A DNA stretch of 64,000 bases from Deinococcus arcticus (GCF_003028415.1 NZ_PYSV01000007.1:133237-197236), one strand, 5' to 3'. Shown: positions 8,699-18,744, numbered from the stretch's first letter. A program made the numbers and translations. Notes: a model not told the origin generated them from the sequence alone.

Positions 8699-10300
8699 TT
8701 ACCTGACCTTGATGTCCTGATCAAACCACGTCAGCACACGCTCGGCGCCAAAGGGCCACAAGCTGAGCTGGGCGGCGCGGGCGGCCTCCTGGGCAAATTC
8801 CGGCAGGGGGCCGTGGCCCTTGGGGGTCACGTTCCAGGCGGGGGCATCTTCGGGCAGCCCGGCCAGTTCGCGGGCGCGGGCCAGACCGGTTCTCAGGTCG
8901 CCCAGTTCGTCTACCAGACCGCGCTCCAGGGCGTCGTGGCCACTCCAGATGCGGCCGCGGCCCAGCTCGTTCACGCGCTCCCTGGTCAGGCCCCGGCCCT
9001 CGGCCACCCGGCCCGTAAAGCGGTCGTAGACCTCCAGAATGCCCTTTTGCATGTGCTCGCGCTCCTCGTCGCTGTAGCGGCGGGCCGCCGAGAACATCAG
9101 GGCGCGGTCGCGGCCCACGCGCTCGGGGTTCAGGCCGTGGCGGCGGTTAAATTCTTCCAGAATGGGTTTGCCGCTCACCACGCCAATCGAGCCGGTGAGG
9201 GTGTACGGCGAGGCCACAATCTTCTTGGCGTGCGCGGCCACGTAGTAGCCGCCGCTGGCCGCGTATTCGCCCATCACCACGACCACGGGCTTTTCACTGG
9301 TGGCCACCTCGCGCCAGATCAGGTCGCTGGCCAGGGCGCTGCCGCCGCCGCTGTTGACATACAGGACAATCGCTTTGGTGGTCTTGTCGTCCTTGGCCCG
9401 CTTCAGGGCGGCCACCACCGTCTCTGACCCGGCCATTGGCCCCCCCAGCAGCGGCAGCGGAACAGGGTTGTTGCGGCTCTTGCCCGTGATGATCGTGCCA
9501 ATCAGGGGCACCACGGCCACCCGGCCCTTCTTGCCCCCCTGTTTGCCGGGCGTCAGCCAGTCCACCACCGCGGCAAAAGGGCGTGAGGCCGGGCCAATCA
9601 GCTCGTCCTCGTACGCCACGCGGTCAATCAGGCCGGCCGCCTGGGCGCCCTGGGCACTGGTGAGGTCGGCGTCCAGCCACGCGGCTGCCTGCTCGGGGCT
9701 CACGCCGCGCGCCTCGGCCAGGTCGGCGGCCCAGGCGGCTTCCAGGCCACTTAAGTACGCCTGAAGCTGCTCGCGGTTGTGGTCGTCCATATGGTCCTGC
9801 GAAAAGCGGGTCAGGGCCGCCTTGTATTCGCGAATGCGCAGGTTCTCGAACTCAATGCCGCGTTTCTTGAGGAATTCACCCAGGAAGGTGCTTTCCAGGC
9901 CAAAGCCGTTCAGGTTGACCTCCGCCGATTCCGGCGCTACCACTTCGCGGGCGCCGCTGGCGGCCATCAAGGTCACCATGTTCAGCTGCGGCACGTAAGC
10001 CACCACGCGCTTGTCTGCCGCCAGCTCACGCAGCAGGCCCCGGATGGCGTGGGCCGCCGCAGGCGCCGCCGTGAACTCGCCAAAGCGCACCAGCACGCCG
10101 TGCAGCCACCCGGCGCCCTTCAGTTTCTCAATGCGGCCGGCCAGGGCTTCGAGCGTCTCGGCGCGGTTCAGCAGCGCCTGCACCGGATTGCCCGGCTGAC
10201 GCTCGGGGTAGGCGCCGCTGAGGTCCAGCACCACCCAGGTGGGGCGGGTCACGCCGTCTGGCAAAGCGTCGTCCTTTTTCAGAAACGGAATATTGGGCAT
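8699..10300 (-). CDS. sppA: Signal peptide peptidase SppA, S49 family, double-domain form
   Basis: 533 residues, the long SppA form with two S49 domains. The general-base Lys is in the N-terminal domain (RIREYKAALTRF) and the nucleophilic Ser in the C-terminal domain (MGEYAASGGYYVAA), as in E. coli SppA. GSIGVV and VNSGGGSA line the active site. The family degrades cleaved signal peptides at the membrane. No clear N-terminal anchor is seen, so it may be loosely membrane-bound or cytosolic. The ATG at 10300 has a TAGCCT box 5 nt upstream, giving it its own promoter although it starts 8 nt after the globin-fusion gene. Confidence 0.9.
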   Translation of the reverse strand: MPNIPFLKKDDALPDGVTRPTWVVLDLSGAYPERQPGNPVQALLNRAETLEALAGRIEKLKGAGWLHGVLVRFGEFTAAPAAAHAIRGLLRELAADKRVVAYVPQLNMVTLMAASGAREVVAPESAEVNLNGFGLESTFLGEFLKKRGIEFENLRIREYKAALTRFSQDHMDDHNREQLQAYLSGLEAAWAADLAEARGVSPEQAAAWLDADLTSAQGAQAAGLIDRVAYEDELIGPASRPFAAVVDWLTPGKQGGKKGRVAVVPLIGTIITGKSRNNPVPLPLLGGPMAGSETVVAALKRAKDDKTTKAIVLYVNSGGGSALASDLIWREVATSEKPVVVVMGEYAASGGYYVAAHAKKIVASPYTLTGSIGVVSGKPILEEFNRRHGLNPERVGRDRALMFSAARRYSDEEREHMQKGILEVYDRFTGRVAEGRGLTRERVNELGRGRIWSGHDALERGLVDELGDLRTGLARARELAGLPEDAPAWNVTPKGHGPLPEFAQEAARAAQLSLWPFGAERVLTWFDQDIKVR

Positions 10301-10308
10301 GGCACAGG

Positions 10309-11175
10309 CTACGGGGCCGGGCGCCCAGAAGTTCCCCGTGAACCGGGTCGTGGGCCCAGCCGGGCGCCCATGGCCTGTGCGCGGGCGGCCATAACTTCGG
10401 CGGCAGGCTCGGGCAGGAGGTCATGTGCCGTGGCCGTCCACAGCCCCAGCCAGCGGGTCAGGTGCTCGCCGCGCACGCCCAGCCCGGCGTGCGCCACGTT
10501 CAGGTTTCCGCGCCAGGGCGGACCAGTTGAGGCCGGGCCGCCCTCGCTTGGCCCGCCCAGCACCGTCACCCAGAAGGCTGTTACTCGGCCCAGGTGGGCC
10601 GGCCAGTCGTGAACGTGCGCGGCAAACACAGGCCCCAGCAGCGGGTCCGCCTGCGCCCGCGCATAGAACTCGGCCACCACGGCGCGGACCGCGGCCTCGC
10701 CGCCCACCTCCTCCAGCGGGGACCCCGGGGTGCGCGAAGTCCAGCGGGGCAGGGCAGCCAGAAAGGCGGCGCGCACCGCCGGGGACAGTTCAGGTTCGGC
10801 CCAGGCCACCGCGCGGTCCAGGGTCCAGTGCAGCGGCACGGAGCCAGCCCAGGCCAGCACCTGTGCCCCGCGTGGCGCGGCCGACCAGTCGGGGTCGGCG
10901 GCCGTCACTGCCGCGCCCAGCGCCCGGCCCAGCAGCGCAGCCCCCGTGCCCCATCCCAGCACAGGCACGCCCCGCCGCAGGGCCCCGCCCACCAGATTCA
11001 GGGCCGCCCAGCGCGCGGGCTGGCCCTGCACATCGGCCACGGGCAGGCCGTCGTGGGGCAGCAGCAGGGCGCGGGCGCCGGGCAAGGCAGCTGGCGTGGC
11101 CGGCTCCGTTCCAGGCCAGTCCGGCCGGGCAGTGGTCGTCAGCAGCCCCACCTTCGCCTCGCCCTCCCCGGTCAT
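10309..11175 (-). CDS. Truncated globin fused to an N-terminal glutamine-amidotransferase-like domain
   Basis: 288 residues. Residues ~165-275 look like a group III truncated globin: VVAEFYARAQADPLLGPVF, then AFWVTVLGG, WRGNLNVAHAGLG with the likely proximal His, and EHLTRWLGLW. Residues ~8-150 resemble a class I amidotransferase fold (KVGLLTTT, ALLLPHDGLP, RGVPVLGWGTGAALLGRALG), but the nucleophile position normally held by Cys in GxCxG reads WGTG, so it should be catalytically dead. The ATG at 11175 is chosen for the TATGCT box 6 nt upstream. It is followed by sppA after 8 nt. The N-terminal call is inference from pattern. Confidence 0.65.
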   Translation of the reverse strand: MTGEGEAKVGLLTTTARPDWPGTEPATPAALPGARALLLPHDGLPVADVQGQPARWAALNLVGGALRRGVPVLGWGTGAALLGRALGAAVTAADPDWSAAPRGAQVLAWAGSVPLHWTLDRAVAWAEPELSPAVRAAFLAALPRWTSRTPGSPLEEVGGEAAVRAVVAEFYARAQADPLLGPVFAAHVHDWPAHLGRVTAFWVTVLGGPSEGGPASTGPPWRGNLNVAHAGLGVRGEHLTRWLGLWTATAHDLLPEPAAEVMAARAQAMGARLGPRPGSRGTSGRPAP

Positions 11176-11201
11176 GGGCGCAGCATAGCTTTCCACCACA
11201 C

Positions 11202-11234
11202 AAAAGGGGCGGCCCCCACTCTGGCAGGCCGCCC
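11202..11234 (-). terminator. Intrinsic terminator after the cytochrome c gene
   Basis: An 8-bp stem (GGGCGGCC/GGCCGCCC, 11227-11234 with 11207-11214) is followed by TTTT on the minus strand. It separates the cytochrome c gene from the globin-fusion gene. Confidence 0.75.
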
Positions 11235-11247
11235 ACGCTCAGCACAC

Positions 11248-11994
11248 TCAGTTCAGGGTCTTGACGTAGCTGAACAGGTTGGCAATGTCCGAATCGGTCA
11301 GCTGCTGCTCGGTAAAGCGGGGCATGGCCGCCGACAGCACCCGCTCCGGCGTCTTGCCCTCACGCAGGGTGGCGGTGAACTGTTCCAGGCTCCAGTCCTT
11401 CACCTTGGCCATGGAGGGCCCCACGCCGCCCTGACCCTGCGGGCCGTGGCAGCCGGCGCAGCCCTTGCTGGCGTACAGGTCGCCACCAGCAGTGTTGTCG
11501 CCCTGGGGCTCGGCGGTGGCGGCGCGGGTGGCGGGGGGCTGGCCGGTCTGGGCCGCCTCTTCCTGGGCAGGGGGATTCTCGGCCGTGCCCTCGGTGCTGG
11601 CGGCCGGATCGTCGCCAGTGCGCAGGTCGCTGCTTTCCAGCACAGCGCCGTTCTCGCCGGTCTGGGTCCCGCCGTCGTTGTCGTCCCGCACGTTCCCCAG
11701 CGCCCCGCTGGCGCCGGCCGGGCCCGTGGCCGCCTCCTGGGGGCTGGGCATCTCCTCGCTGCCCCGCGTGCCGATGTCCTGGCCTTCACCGCTCTGCTCC
11801 TCACCCGCTGCGGCCTGGGTCTCAGTGCCGGCGGCGCTGTGGCTGCCCTCGCCGTGGCTCTCGCCGCCCTTCTCGCCCCCTTCGCTGTGGCTCTCGGCGT
11901 GGTGGGGGGTGGTTGCAATGCGGTAGCCCGCAATAGAGCCGCCCAGCGTCAGGGCCAGCAGCAGCGTCATGGTGACGGCGAACGTGTTCTTCAT
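11248..11994 (-). CDS. Membrane-anchored or secreted monohaem cytochrome c
   Basis: 248 residues. A hydrophobic N-terminal signal/anchor (residues 7-25) is followed by about 130 residues of low-complexity Glu/Gly/Ser/Thr linker, then a class I cytochrome c domain. The haem site is CAGCH, with the Met ligand in AAMPRFTEQQL and the C-terminal DIANLFSYVKTL helix. It probably shuttles electrons at the outer face of the membrane, with the linker giving reach. The ATG at 11994 has a TAGGCT box 7 nt upstream. Confidence 0.88.
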   Translation of the reverse strand: MKNTFAVTMTLLLALTLGGSIAGYRIATTPHHAESHSEGGEKGGESHGEGSHSAAGTETQAAAGEEQSGEGQDIGTRGSEEMPSPQEAATGPAGASGALGNVRDDNDGGTQTGENGAVLESSDLRTGDDPAASTEGTAENPPAQEEAAQTGQPPATRAATAEPQGDNTAGGDLYASKGCAGCHGPQGQGGVGPSMAKVKDWSLEQFTATLREGKTPERVLSAAMPRFTEQQLTDSDIANLFSYVKTLN

Positions 11995-12191
11995 GCCCCC
12001 GAGCCTACCACACGGTCAGGGGGCGTTTGCCCGTCCAGTGCGCATTTCGTTGTCTTTTTGCTTCTGGGGATGAGGCCTCCTGGAGAGGGGCCGCGCCGTG
12101 AAGCCTGCTGCGCTGGGCGCCCCCCTGGGCCGGGGGGGAGGGGCGCAGCACGCGGGCACCGCCCCGGCCCAGGACCCCCTAGACTCGGCGC

Positions 12192-12983
12192 ATGCGCCTT
12201 GCCAGCCTCACGTGCAGCAACACCGATATTCTGCAGGCCCTGAACGCCACCGGGCTGCTGGTGGCTGTGGACAGTCACAGCGACGCCCCCGGCATTGGGC
12301 ACGCCACGCGCCTGGGCCCGGACCTGAATATTGACGTGCCCGCGCTGGTGGCCGCCCGCCCGGATCTGGTGCTGGCCAGCCTGAGCGTGCCGGGCATGGA
12401 GCGGGTGGTGGCCGAGGTGCAGGCAGCCGGCCTGAACACGGTGGTGCTGGACCCCACGGGCCTGGACCAGACGCTGGCCAGCATCCGGCAGGTGGGCGCC
12501 CTGATTGGCCGCGCGGCGCAGGGCGAGGCGCTGGCCCAGGCCCTGGACGACGAACTGACAGGGTTGTGCCGCGACACCGAACGCCCGGCGCGCGTGGTGG
12601 TGGAATGGTGGCCAAGGCCCATCATTGCCGCCACCCGCGAGTCCTGGGTGACCGACCTGCTGAACCGGCTGGGCGCGGTCAACGCCCTGGGCGAGCTGGA
12701 AGGCCGCAGCCGCCCCCTGACCCTGGAGCAGGTGCGCGCGGCCCAACCCGACCTGATCGTGTGTTCGTGGTGCGGCGTGAAGAAACTGCGCCCTGAGGTG
12801 ATCGAGGCGCGCGGTCTGGGGGCGGCCGTGGTGGCGATTCCCGAAAGCGGCCTGGGCCGCCCGGGGCCGAGGCTCCTTGAAGGGGCCCGGCAACTGCGCG
12901 CGGCGATAGATGGGCTGGTGGGGGGCGGGCTGCTGGAGGGGGAGGCGGGGAGCGGGCGGCGGAATGCAGAAAGAACAAGGTAG
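12192..12983 (+). CDS. BtuF/TroA-like substrate-binding protein without a signal peptide
   Basis: 263 residues with the helical-backbone receptor fold used for cobalamin and iron complexes: RLASLTCSNTDILQALNATG, VDSHSDAPG, NIDVPALVAARPDLVLA, ESWVTDLLNRLGAVNALG, RAAQPDLIVCSWCG. The protein begins directly with the first strand of the fold and has no signal peptide, so it should be cytoplasmic unless the start lies elsewhere. The ATG at 12192 has a TAGACT box 6 nt upstream. No ABC permease or ATPase is adjacent. Ligand unproven. Confidence 0.75.
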   Translation: MRLASLTCSNTDILQALNATGLLVAVDSHSDAPGIGHATRLGPDLNIDVPALVAARPDLVLASLSVPGMERVVAEVQAAGLNTVVLDPTGLDQTLASIRQVGALIGRAAQGEALAQALDDELTGLCRDTERPARVVVEWWPRPIIAATRESWVTDLLNRLGAVNALGELEGRSRPLTLEQVRAAQPDLIVCSWCGVKKLRPEVIEARGLGAAVVAIPESGLGRPGPRLLEGARQLRAAIDGLVGGGLLEGEAGSGRRNAERTR

Positions 12984-13013
12984 GGGGCGGGTCTCCCTGG
13001 TCTGTGGCTTTGC

Positions 13014-13622
13014 CTACGCCCCACTCACCACTGACCACTCCCCGTCACCCAGCACCGCCCGCAGCCCCGCCAGACAGTCAGCGCGGTACTGCGCCAGATC
13101 GGGGGCGGGGTCAGCCAGAAAGCGCACGCTCAGGCCCTCGACCATCGCGCGCAGCAAGCGGGCGCGGGCGTCGGCGCCGCCCTCGCCCGCCAGCCGGGCC
13201 AGTTCCAGATCGGCGCCCAGCGATTCGCGCAGGGCCGCGCGCTGCACCGCCATCAGTTCGGGGTCGCGGGTGGCGGCGGCCAGAAAGTCCAGCGAGACGG
13301 TGTAGAAGCGCCGGGTGTTCTCGATGCCGTAAAACTGGTTGTCCACGTAGGCACGCAGCTTGCCCTCGGGGGTCTGGGCCTGGCGCACAGCGCGGCGGGT
13401 GGCCACGGCGATGGTGCGCGAAAAGCGGCGCATCACGGCTGCCAGCAGGCCCGCGCGGCTGCCGAAGTGGTACACCAGCGTGCCCCGGCTGACCCCGGCG
13501 TGCGCGGCGATGTCTGCCAGCGTGACCCCGGCGTAGCCCCGTTCATAGATGGCGAGGTACGCGGCGCGTTCCAGGGCGGCGCGGCGCAGACGGTCCTGAA
13601 TGGGATTGACCTTTCGCGCCAT
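13014..13622 (-). CDS. TetR-family regulator, BetI-like
   Basis: 202 residues. The N-terminal HTH is GYAGVTLADIAAHAGVSRGTLVYHFGSRAGLLAAV (residues ~29-65), followed by an all-helical ligand domain. The last residues (GEWSVVSGA) are encoded by a repetitive GTGGTCAGTGGTGAGTGGGG string that also occurs in intergenic positions in this window, so the C-terminus may have been extended by repeat sequence. It follows the LrgB gene by 57 nt on the same strand and could be its regulator or be co-transcribed. Confidence 0.85.
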   Translation of the reverse strand: MARKVNPIQDRLRRAALERAAYLAIYERGYAGVTLADIAAHAGVSRGTLVYHFGSRAGLLAAVMRRFSRTIAVATRRAVRQAQTPEGKLRAYVDNQFYGIENTRRFYTVSLDFLAAATRDPELMAVQRAALRESLGADLELARLAGEGGADARARLLRAMVEGLSVRFLADPAPDLAQYRADCLAGLRAVLGDGEWSVVSGA

Positions 13623-13679
13623 AGGGCCCCAGCATCCCGGCTGCCAGGGGGGCGCGTCAACTGCGCGCCCGGCGCCCAG

Positions 13680-14351
13680 TCAGCGGTGCCCCAGCGCCGC
13701 CAGGGTCCCCACCACGGCCGTGACCAGCAGCGCCGCCAGCCCCATGCCCACGGACGCCGCCGCGCCAGTCTGCTCGCCCTCCTCCCGCGCCCGCGCAGTG
13801 CCGATCCCGTGGGCCACGGCGCCCATGGCCAGCCCGCGTGCCAGGGGATGGCGCACCCCCAGCCGGGTCAGCACCGGGGGCAGCAGCAGGGCGCCCAGTA
13901 GCCCCGAGAGCACCGCCAGGGTGGCCGCCAGGGCGGGCGGCGCCTGCGTGAAGGGCGCCAGTTGCAGGGCCACGGGGCTGGTGGCCGGCGCGGTCAGCAG
14001 GGCGCGGGCGGCGCCGGGCGAGAGGCGCAGCGCGTGGGCCAGCAGCGCATTGGCGGCCACAGCCAGCGCGGTGCCCGCCAGCCCACCCAGCACCAGGGCC
14101 CGCCACTGCCGCGCCAGCAGCGCCCGGTGCCGGTAGAGCGGCGCAGCCAGCGCCACCACCGCCGGGGCCAGCAGGCTGGTGAGGGGGCGGGCGGCCCCGG
14201 CATAGGTGGCGTACGGAGTGCCTGAAACCAGCAGCGTCCCCGCCACGGCCAGGGTGGCGATCAGGGTGGGGTTGGCCAGCGGCGTGCGCCAGCGTGCCTG
14301 CGCCCACACACCCAGCGCAAAGGCCAGCAGCGTCAGGGCCAGCCAGCCCAT
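13680..14351 (-). CDS. LrgB-family membrane protein
   Basis: 223 residues with several hydrophobic helices. Diagnostic LrgB/CidB features are NPTLIATL, ARALLTAPATSPVALQL in the conserved KSVTTP-like loop, and HPLARGLAMGAVAHGIGTARA near the C-terminus. The family works with LrgA-like proteins and has been linked to murein hydrolase control or to export of small carboxylates. It starts 3 nt after the LrgA-like gene, so the pair is translationally linked. Confidence 0.85.
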   Translation of the reverse strand: MGWLALTLLAFALGVWAQARWRTPLANPTLIATLAVAGTLLVSGTPYATYAGAARPLTSLLAPAVVALAAPLYRHRALLARQWRALVLGGLAGTALAVAANALLAHALRLSPGAARALLTAPATSPVALQLAPFTQAPPALAATLAVLSGLLGALLLPPVLTRLGVRHPLARGLAMGAVAHGIGTARAREEGEQTGAAASVGMGLAALLVTAVVGTLAALGHR

Positions 14352-14354
14352 CTC

Positions 14355-14742
14355 CTAGGGCTCCGGACGCAGCCGCCGCTGGGCGATCAGCCCGGCCGCG
14401 CCGGCGCCCAGCAGCAGCGCCGCGGTCATGATCAGCAGCCACAGGCCCCAGGCAGCTCCCGCGCTCAGGAACTGCACCGCCCCGGCGGTGGCGGGCACGA
14501 ACAGCAGCCCCAGCACGCCCAGCAGGCTGTCGGCGGCGCCCTCGATCCAGGCCAGCCTGACCACCCCCAGCCCCAGGGCCGCCCACAGCAGCGCCAGCCC
14601 CACTACCGGCCCTGGCAGCGGCAGGCCCAGGGTCCCTGCCAGGGCTTCGCCGGCCGCCGCAAAGCCCAGCAGCACGCCCAGCCCCAGCACGAAGCGCACG
14701 GGGGGCGGCCAGGGCGGGGCCGGGTGGGCGGGGGTGCTCACC

Positions 14743-14762
<20 letters not shown>
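14355..14762 (-). CDS. LrgA/CidA-like membrane protein
   Basis: 135 residues with four hydrophobic segments: VRFVLGLGVLLGFAAAGEAL, LPLPGPVVGLALLWAALGLG, LLGVLGLLFVPATAGAVQF and WGLWLLIMTAALLLGAGAAG. The LPGPVVGL and FVPATAGAV motifs are typical of LrgA/CidA holin-like proteins. The start is uncertain: ATG 14762 overlaps the nucleosidase gene by 20 nt, and GTG 14741 lies immediately after its stop. It pairs with the LrgB gene downstream. Confidence 0.8.
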
Positions 14763-15444
<682 letters not shown>

Positions 15445-15511
15445 GGCGACCAGCATACCGGGGGCTGGGCGGTCCAGGGCCTCTCATGCAGCGGGGCGTA
15501 TGCTCGGCGCT

Positions 15512-16708
15512 ATGACGGACGCCCGCTTTGAGGCCCCCAACCCGCGCGACACGCTGGACCCGGCGGCCCTGCGCCACCCCGATTCCTTCAAGTGGACCCT
15601 GTACCCCGAAGACGTGATTCCGCTGTGGATTGCCGATATGGATTACCCGGTGGCTCCGCCCATCGTGGCGGCGCTGCAAGACCGGCTGGCCCACGGCCTG
15701 GGCTACGCTCAGCTGCTGGGCGACCCGGCGCTGAAAGCCGCCCTGAGCGCCAAGCTGGCTGGCCAGGGCCTGACGGGCCTGCCGCCCGAGGGCATCACCT
15801 TCCTGCCCGGCGTGGTGCCCGGCATCTACGCGGCGGTGCATGCCCTGACCAGCCCCGGCGAACTGGTGGTGACCATGACGCCGGTGTACCACCCCTTTCA
15901 CCTCGCCATCACCGACCAGGGGCGGCGGGTCTCCGGCGTGGCCCTGCGCGACACAGAAGGCGGCTACGAGATCAACTGGGCGGCGCTGGACGCAGCGTCA
16001 CGCGGCGCGCGGCTGCTGCTGCTGTGCCACCCCCACAACCCCACTGGGCGCGTGTGGACGGCGGACGAACTGCGCCGCCTGCGCGACCTCGTGCTGGCGC
16101 GCGACCTGTTTGTGATGAGTGACGAACTGCACGCCGACCTGCGCCTGAGCGCCGAACCCTTTGAGGCCTTTGCCGCCGATCCCCGCGTGCAGAGCCGCAC
16201 GCTGACCCTGACTGGACCGTGCAAGGCGTACAACACCGCCGGCCTGGGCATTGGCGCCATGATCAGCCACAACGCCGCGCTGGTGGGCCGGGTGCGGGCG
16301 GCAGCGGGCGGCCTGATGGGCCATGAGAGCGCCCTGAGCGTGACGATGTGGCGCGCGGCCCTGCAGGAGGGCGGCCCCTGGCTGCAGGACACGCTGGCCT
16401 ACCTGCGCGGCAACCGCGACCTTCTGCTGGAGTATGTGCGTGAACACTGGCCCTGGGCCCGGCTGCATACGCCCCAGGCCACCTACCTCGCGTGGCTGGA
16501 CCTGCGCGCCCACCCCCGCGCCGGGGACATGCAGGCCTTCCTGCTGGACGAAGCCCGCGTTGCCGTGCACGACGGCCCCGTCTTTGCCCACGAGGCCCAC
16601 AAGGCGCAGTACCAGGGCTTTATCCGCCTGAATTTCGCCACCAGCCGCGAGCTACTGCAAGAGGCGCTGGCGCGAATGAACCGGGCGTTTGGGGAAGCGG
16701 GGATGTAG
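15512..16708 (+). CDS. patB: PatB/MalY-type PLP aminotransferase, probable cystathionine beta-lyase
   Basis: 398 residues, class I/II fold. Family marks are WIADMDYPVAPPIVAAL, LPGVVPGIYAAVHALT, CHPHNPTGRVWTADEL, VMSDELHADLRL and the PLP lysine in LTGPCKAYNTAGLGIG. The DMDYP start and the HADL motif separate PatB/MalY C-S lyases from ordinary aminotransferases; these cleave cystathionine or cysteine conjugates. The ATG at 15512 has a TATGCT box 7 nt upstream. It is divergent from mtnN, which also acts in sulfur metabolism. Confidence 0.88.
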   Translation: MTDARFEAPNPRDTLDPAALRHPDSFKWTLYPEDVIPLWIADMDYPVAPPIVAALQDRLAHGLGYAQLLGDPALKAALSAKLAGQGLTGLPPEGITFLPGVVPGIYAAVHALTSPGELVVTMTPVYHPFHLAITDQGRRVSGVALRDTEGGYEINWAALDAASRGARLLLLCHPHNPTGRVWTADELRRLRDLVLARDLFVMSDELHADLRLSAEPFEAFAADPRVQSRTLTLTGPCKAYNTAGLGIGAMISHNAALVGRVRAAAGGLMGHESALSVTMWRAALQEGGPWLQDTLAYLRGNRDLLLEYVREHWPWARLHTPQATYLAWLDLRAHPRAGDMQAFLLDEARVAVHDGPVFAHEAHKAQYQGFIRLNFATSRELLQEALARMNRAFGEAGM

Positions 16709-16729
16709 GAACATCCCACCCCCTACACC

Positions 16730-17371
16730 CTAAACCCCGCCTGCCGTCAACTCGCGCAGCGCTTCAATCAGGGGGCGGAGCCGCTCGCGGCGCACCTTGA
16801 GGGCCGCGCGGTTCACAATCAGGCGGGCGCTGGAGTGAAACAGCACGTCCACCTCTTCGAGGTTGTTGGCGCGCAGGGTGCCCCCGGTCTGCACCAGGTC
16901 CACCACCGCGTCTGCAAGGCCGGTCAGGCAGGCCAGCTCAATGTTGCCGCTGAGCTTGACGATCTCGGCAGGGATGCCCTGGGCATTCAGGTAGGCGCGG
17001 GCGGCGCGGGGGTACTTGGTGCCCACCCGGGCGATCTCGCCCGAGGCCCCCACCTCGCGGATGAGAGACAGGCGGCAGCCGGCAAAGTGCAGGTCCACCG
17101 GCTCGTACACTGCCCGGCCCGATTCAATCAGCACGTCCTTGCCCACAATGCCGGCGTCGGCCACGCCCAGGTCCACGTAGGTGGGCACGTCCTGATTGCG
17201 CAGCTCCAGCACGGTCACGCCGGGGAACTCGTGGCGCAGAGCGCGCGATTTTTCCGGCACCTGCAGCGGCAGCCCCGCGCGGGCCAGCAGCGCCACCGCT
17301 TCTTCCAGAATGCGGCCCTTGGGCAGGGCCAGGGTCAGGTGCCCCTGGCCGTGGGTGGGTGGGTGGGTCAT
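16730..17371 (-). CDS. hisG: ATP phosphoribosyltransferase catalytic subunit, short form
   Basis: 213 residues, the short HisG that lacks the C-terminal regulatory domain and needs HisZ. It shows [81 protein letters not shown]. It catalyses the first step of histidine synthesis (ATP + PRPP). It overlaps hisZ by 4 nt, which fits stoichiometric synthesis of the hetero-octamer. Confidence 0.95.
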   Translation of the reverse strand: MTHPPTHGQGHLTLALPKGRILEEAVALLARAGLPLQVPEKSRALRHEFPGVTVLELRNQDVPTYVDLGVADAGIVGKDVLIESGRAVYEPVDLHFAGCRLSLIREVGASGEIARVGTKYPRAARAYLNAQGIPAEIVKLSGNIELACLTGLADAVVDLVQTGGTLRANNLEEVDVLFHSSARLIVNRAALKVRRERLRPLIEALRELTAGGV

Positions 17372-18540
17372 GCGCCCACCGCCGTGAAGGTTACGCCCGC
17401 CGGGCCACTGCCCACCATGCGCTCAATGCCGCGCGCCGCGCAAAAGGCCCGCAGCTGCGCCTCGTCGTCGGTCCAGGCCAGTTCGGCGTGCAGGCCCTGG
17501 GCGCGGGCGGCTTCGGCGGCCTTCAGGTCCAGGGCCAGCACCACCTCTGGCTCCGGGGGCAGCATGGGGGCCAGGGCGCGCATCAGGCGCTCCAGGCCCA
17601 GGGCAAACCCCGCCCCGGGCAGGGCGCCGCCCCCGGGGCCGCCGCCGCTCAGGGCGTAGCGCCCGCCCCCCAGCACCGGCTGGTTCAGGCCAGCAGCGTA
17701 GGCGCGGAAGGTCAGCCCGGTGTAGTAGTCGTAGCGGCGGCTGACGCCCAGATCGAACAGCAACGGGCCCGCGTACAGGCAGGCCACCGCGCGCAGGTGC
17801 GCCACGGCCTCCTGGGCCCGCCCCCCCTGGGCCAGGGCCTGCGCGGCGTCCAGCACCTCGGGGCCGCCGTACAGGTCGGTCAGGGCGTGCAGGGTGCGCC
17901 GGGTGTCCAGACCCAGGCCAAAGCGCTCGCACAGCAGGTCCACGTCGGCGCCGCTCTTGCGATCCACGGCGTCGTGCAGGGCGGCGCGGGCCGGGCCGTG
18001 CAGGCCGGCGTCTTCCAGTACGGCGTCCACGAAGCCGGGGTAGCCCACTTCCACCTGCGCCCTCACGCCCACGGCCTGCAGGGCGGCGGCGGCCAGATGC
18101 AGCAGTTCGGCGTCGGCAGCGGGGGTCTCCACGCCAATCAGTTCCACGCCCAGCTGGTTAAATTCGCGCAGGCGGCCCAGTTCGCTGCTCAGGGCGCGCA
18201 GCCACAGCCGCCCGCTGTACTGCAGCCGCAGCGGAAAGGGCCCCTGCGGAAAGCGGGCGCGCACCAGTCGGCCCACGGCGGTGGTGAATTCGCTGCGCAG
18301 CGCCAGCACCTGCCCGCCCGAATCAATCAGCTTGAAGGCCAGCGCGTCCTGGGGATGCTGCGGGCTGGCATATTCCAGGGCCGGGACCTCCACGCCCCGG
18401 TAGCCCCAGCGGCCAAAACACGCCGACAGCTGGGCACGAATCGCCTCGCGCTGCGCCCATTCCGGGGGCAGCACGTCGCGCGTGCCCTCGGGAATGAACG
18501 CCGACAGGCGCGCGGGGTCAGAGGAAAAAGCGGCACTCAC
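17368..18540 (-). CDS. hisZ: ATP phosphoribosyltransferase regulatory subunit HisZ
   Basis: 390 residues, a class II histidyl-tRNA-synthetase-like fold without tRNA charging function. It shows [77 protein letters not shown] and [11 protein letters not shown]. It lacks the anticodon-binding C-terminus of HisRS. GTG 18540 is chosen because a TACAAT box lies 7 nt upstream; an ATG at 18549 overlaps that box and could not be on a transcript started there. It is co-transcribed with hisG. Confidence 0.92.
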   Translation of the reverse strand: MSAAFSSDPARLSAFIPEGTRDVLPPEWAQREAIRAQLSACFGRWGYRGVEVPALEYASPQHPQDALAFKLIDSGGQVLALRSEFTTAVGRLVRARFPQGPFPLRLQYSGRLWLRALSSELGRLREFNQLGVELIGVETPAADAELLHLAAAALQAVGVRAQVEVGYPGFVDAVLEDAGLHGPARAALHDAVDRKSGADVDLLCERFGLGLDTRRTLHALTDLYGGPEVLDAAQALAQGGRAQEAVAHLRAVACLYAGPLLFDLGVSRRYDYYTGLTFRAYAAGLNQPVLGGGRYALSGGGPGGGALPGAGFALGLERLMRALAPMLPPEPEVVLALDLKAAEAARAQGLHAELAWTDDEAQLRAFCAARGIERMVGSGPAGVTFTAVGA

Positions 18541-18578
18541 GCTGGGCATTGTAGGGCGGGGGCGGAGAGGGGAGATGG

Positions 18579-18744
18579 TTGATGGTAGATGGGTGATGGA
18601 GGGCAGGGGAAAGCGCCGCGCAGTCGAGAAGAGGAGTGGGGACGTAGAGAGAAACGGGCAGTCTCAGGGAGAGCGGCGGGAAGATCATCCTGCCTCCTCA
18701 CCCCTCCGGCCCACAGGCCCCCTCCATCGACCATCAACCATCTT
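18579..18744. repeat. Intergenic inverted repeat around a GA-rich spacer
   Basis: The left arm near 18579-18600 (GATGGTTGATGGTAGATGG) and the right arm near 18724-18744 are inverted copies with one mismatch, enclosing about 120 nt. The ATGG-rich words recur in other gene-free spots of Deinococcus-like genomes and may be a non-coding dispersed repeat. No gene is seen inside. Confidence 0.5.
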
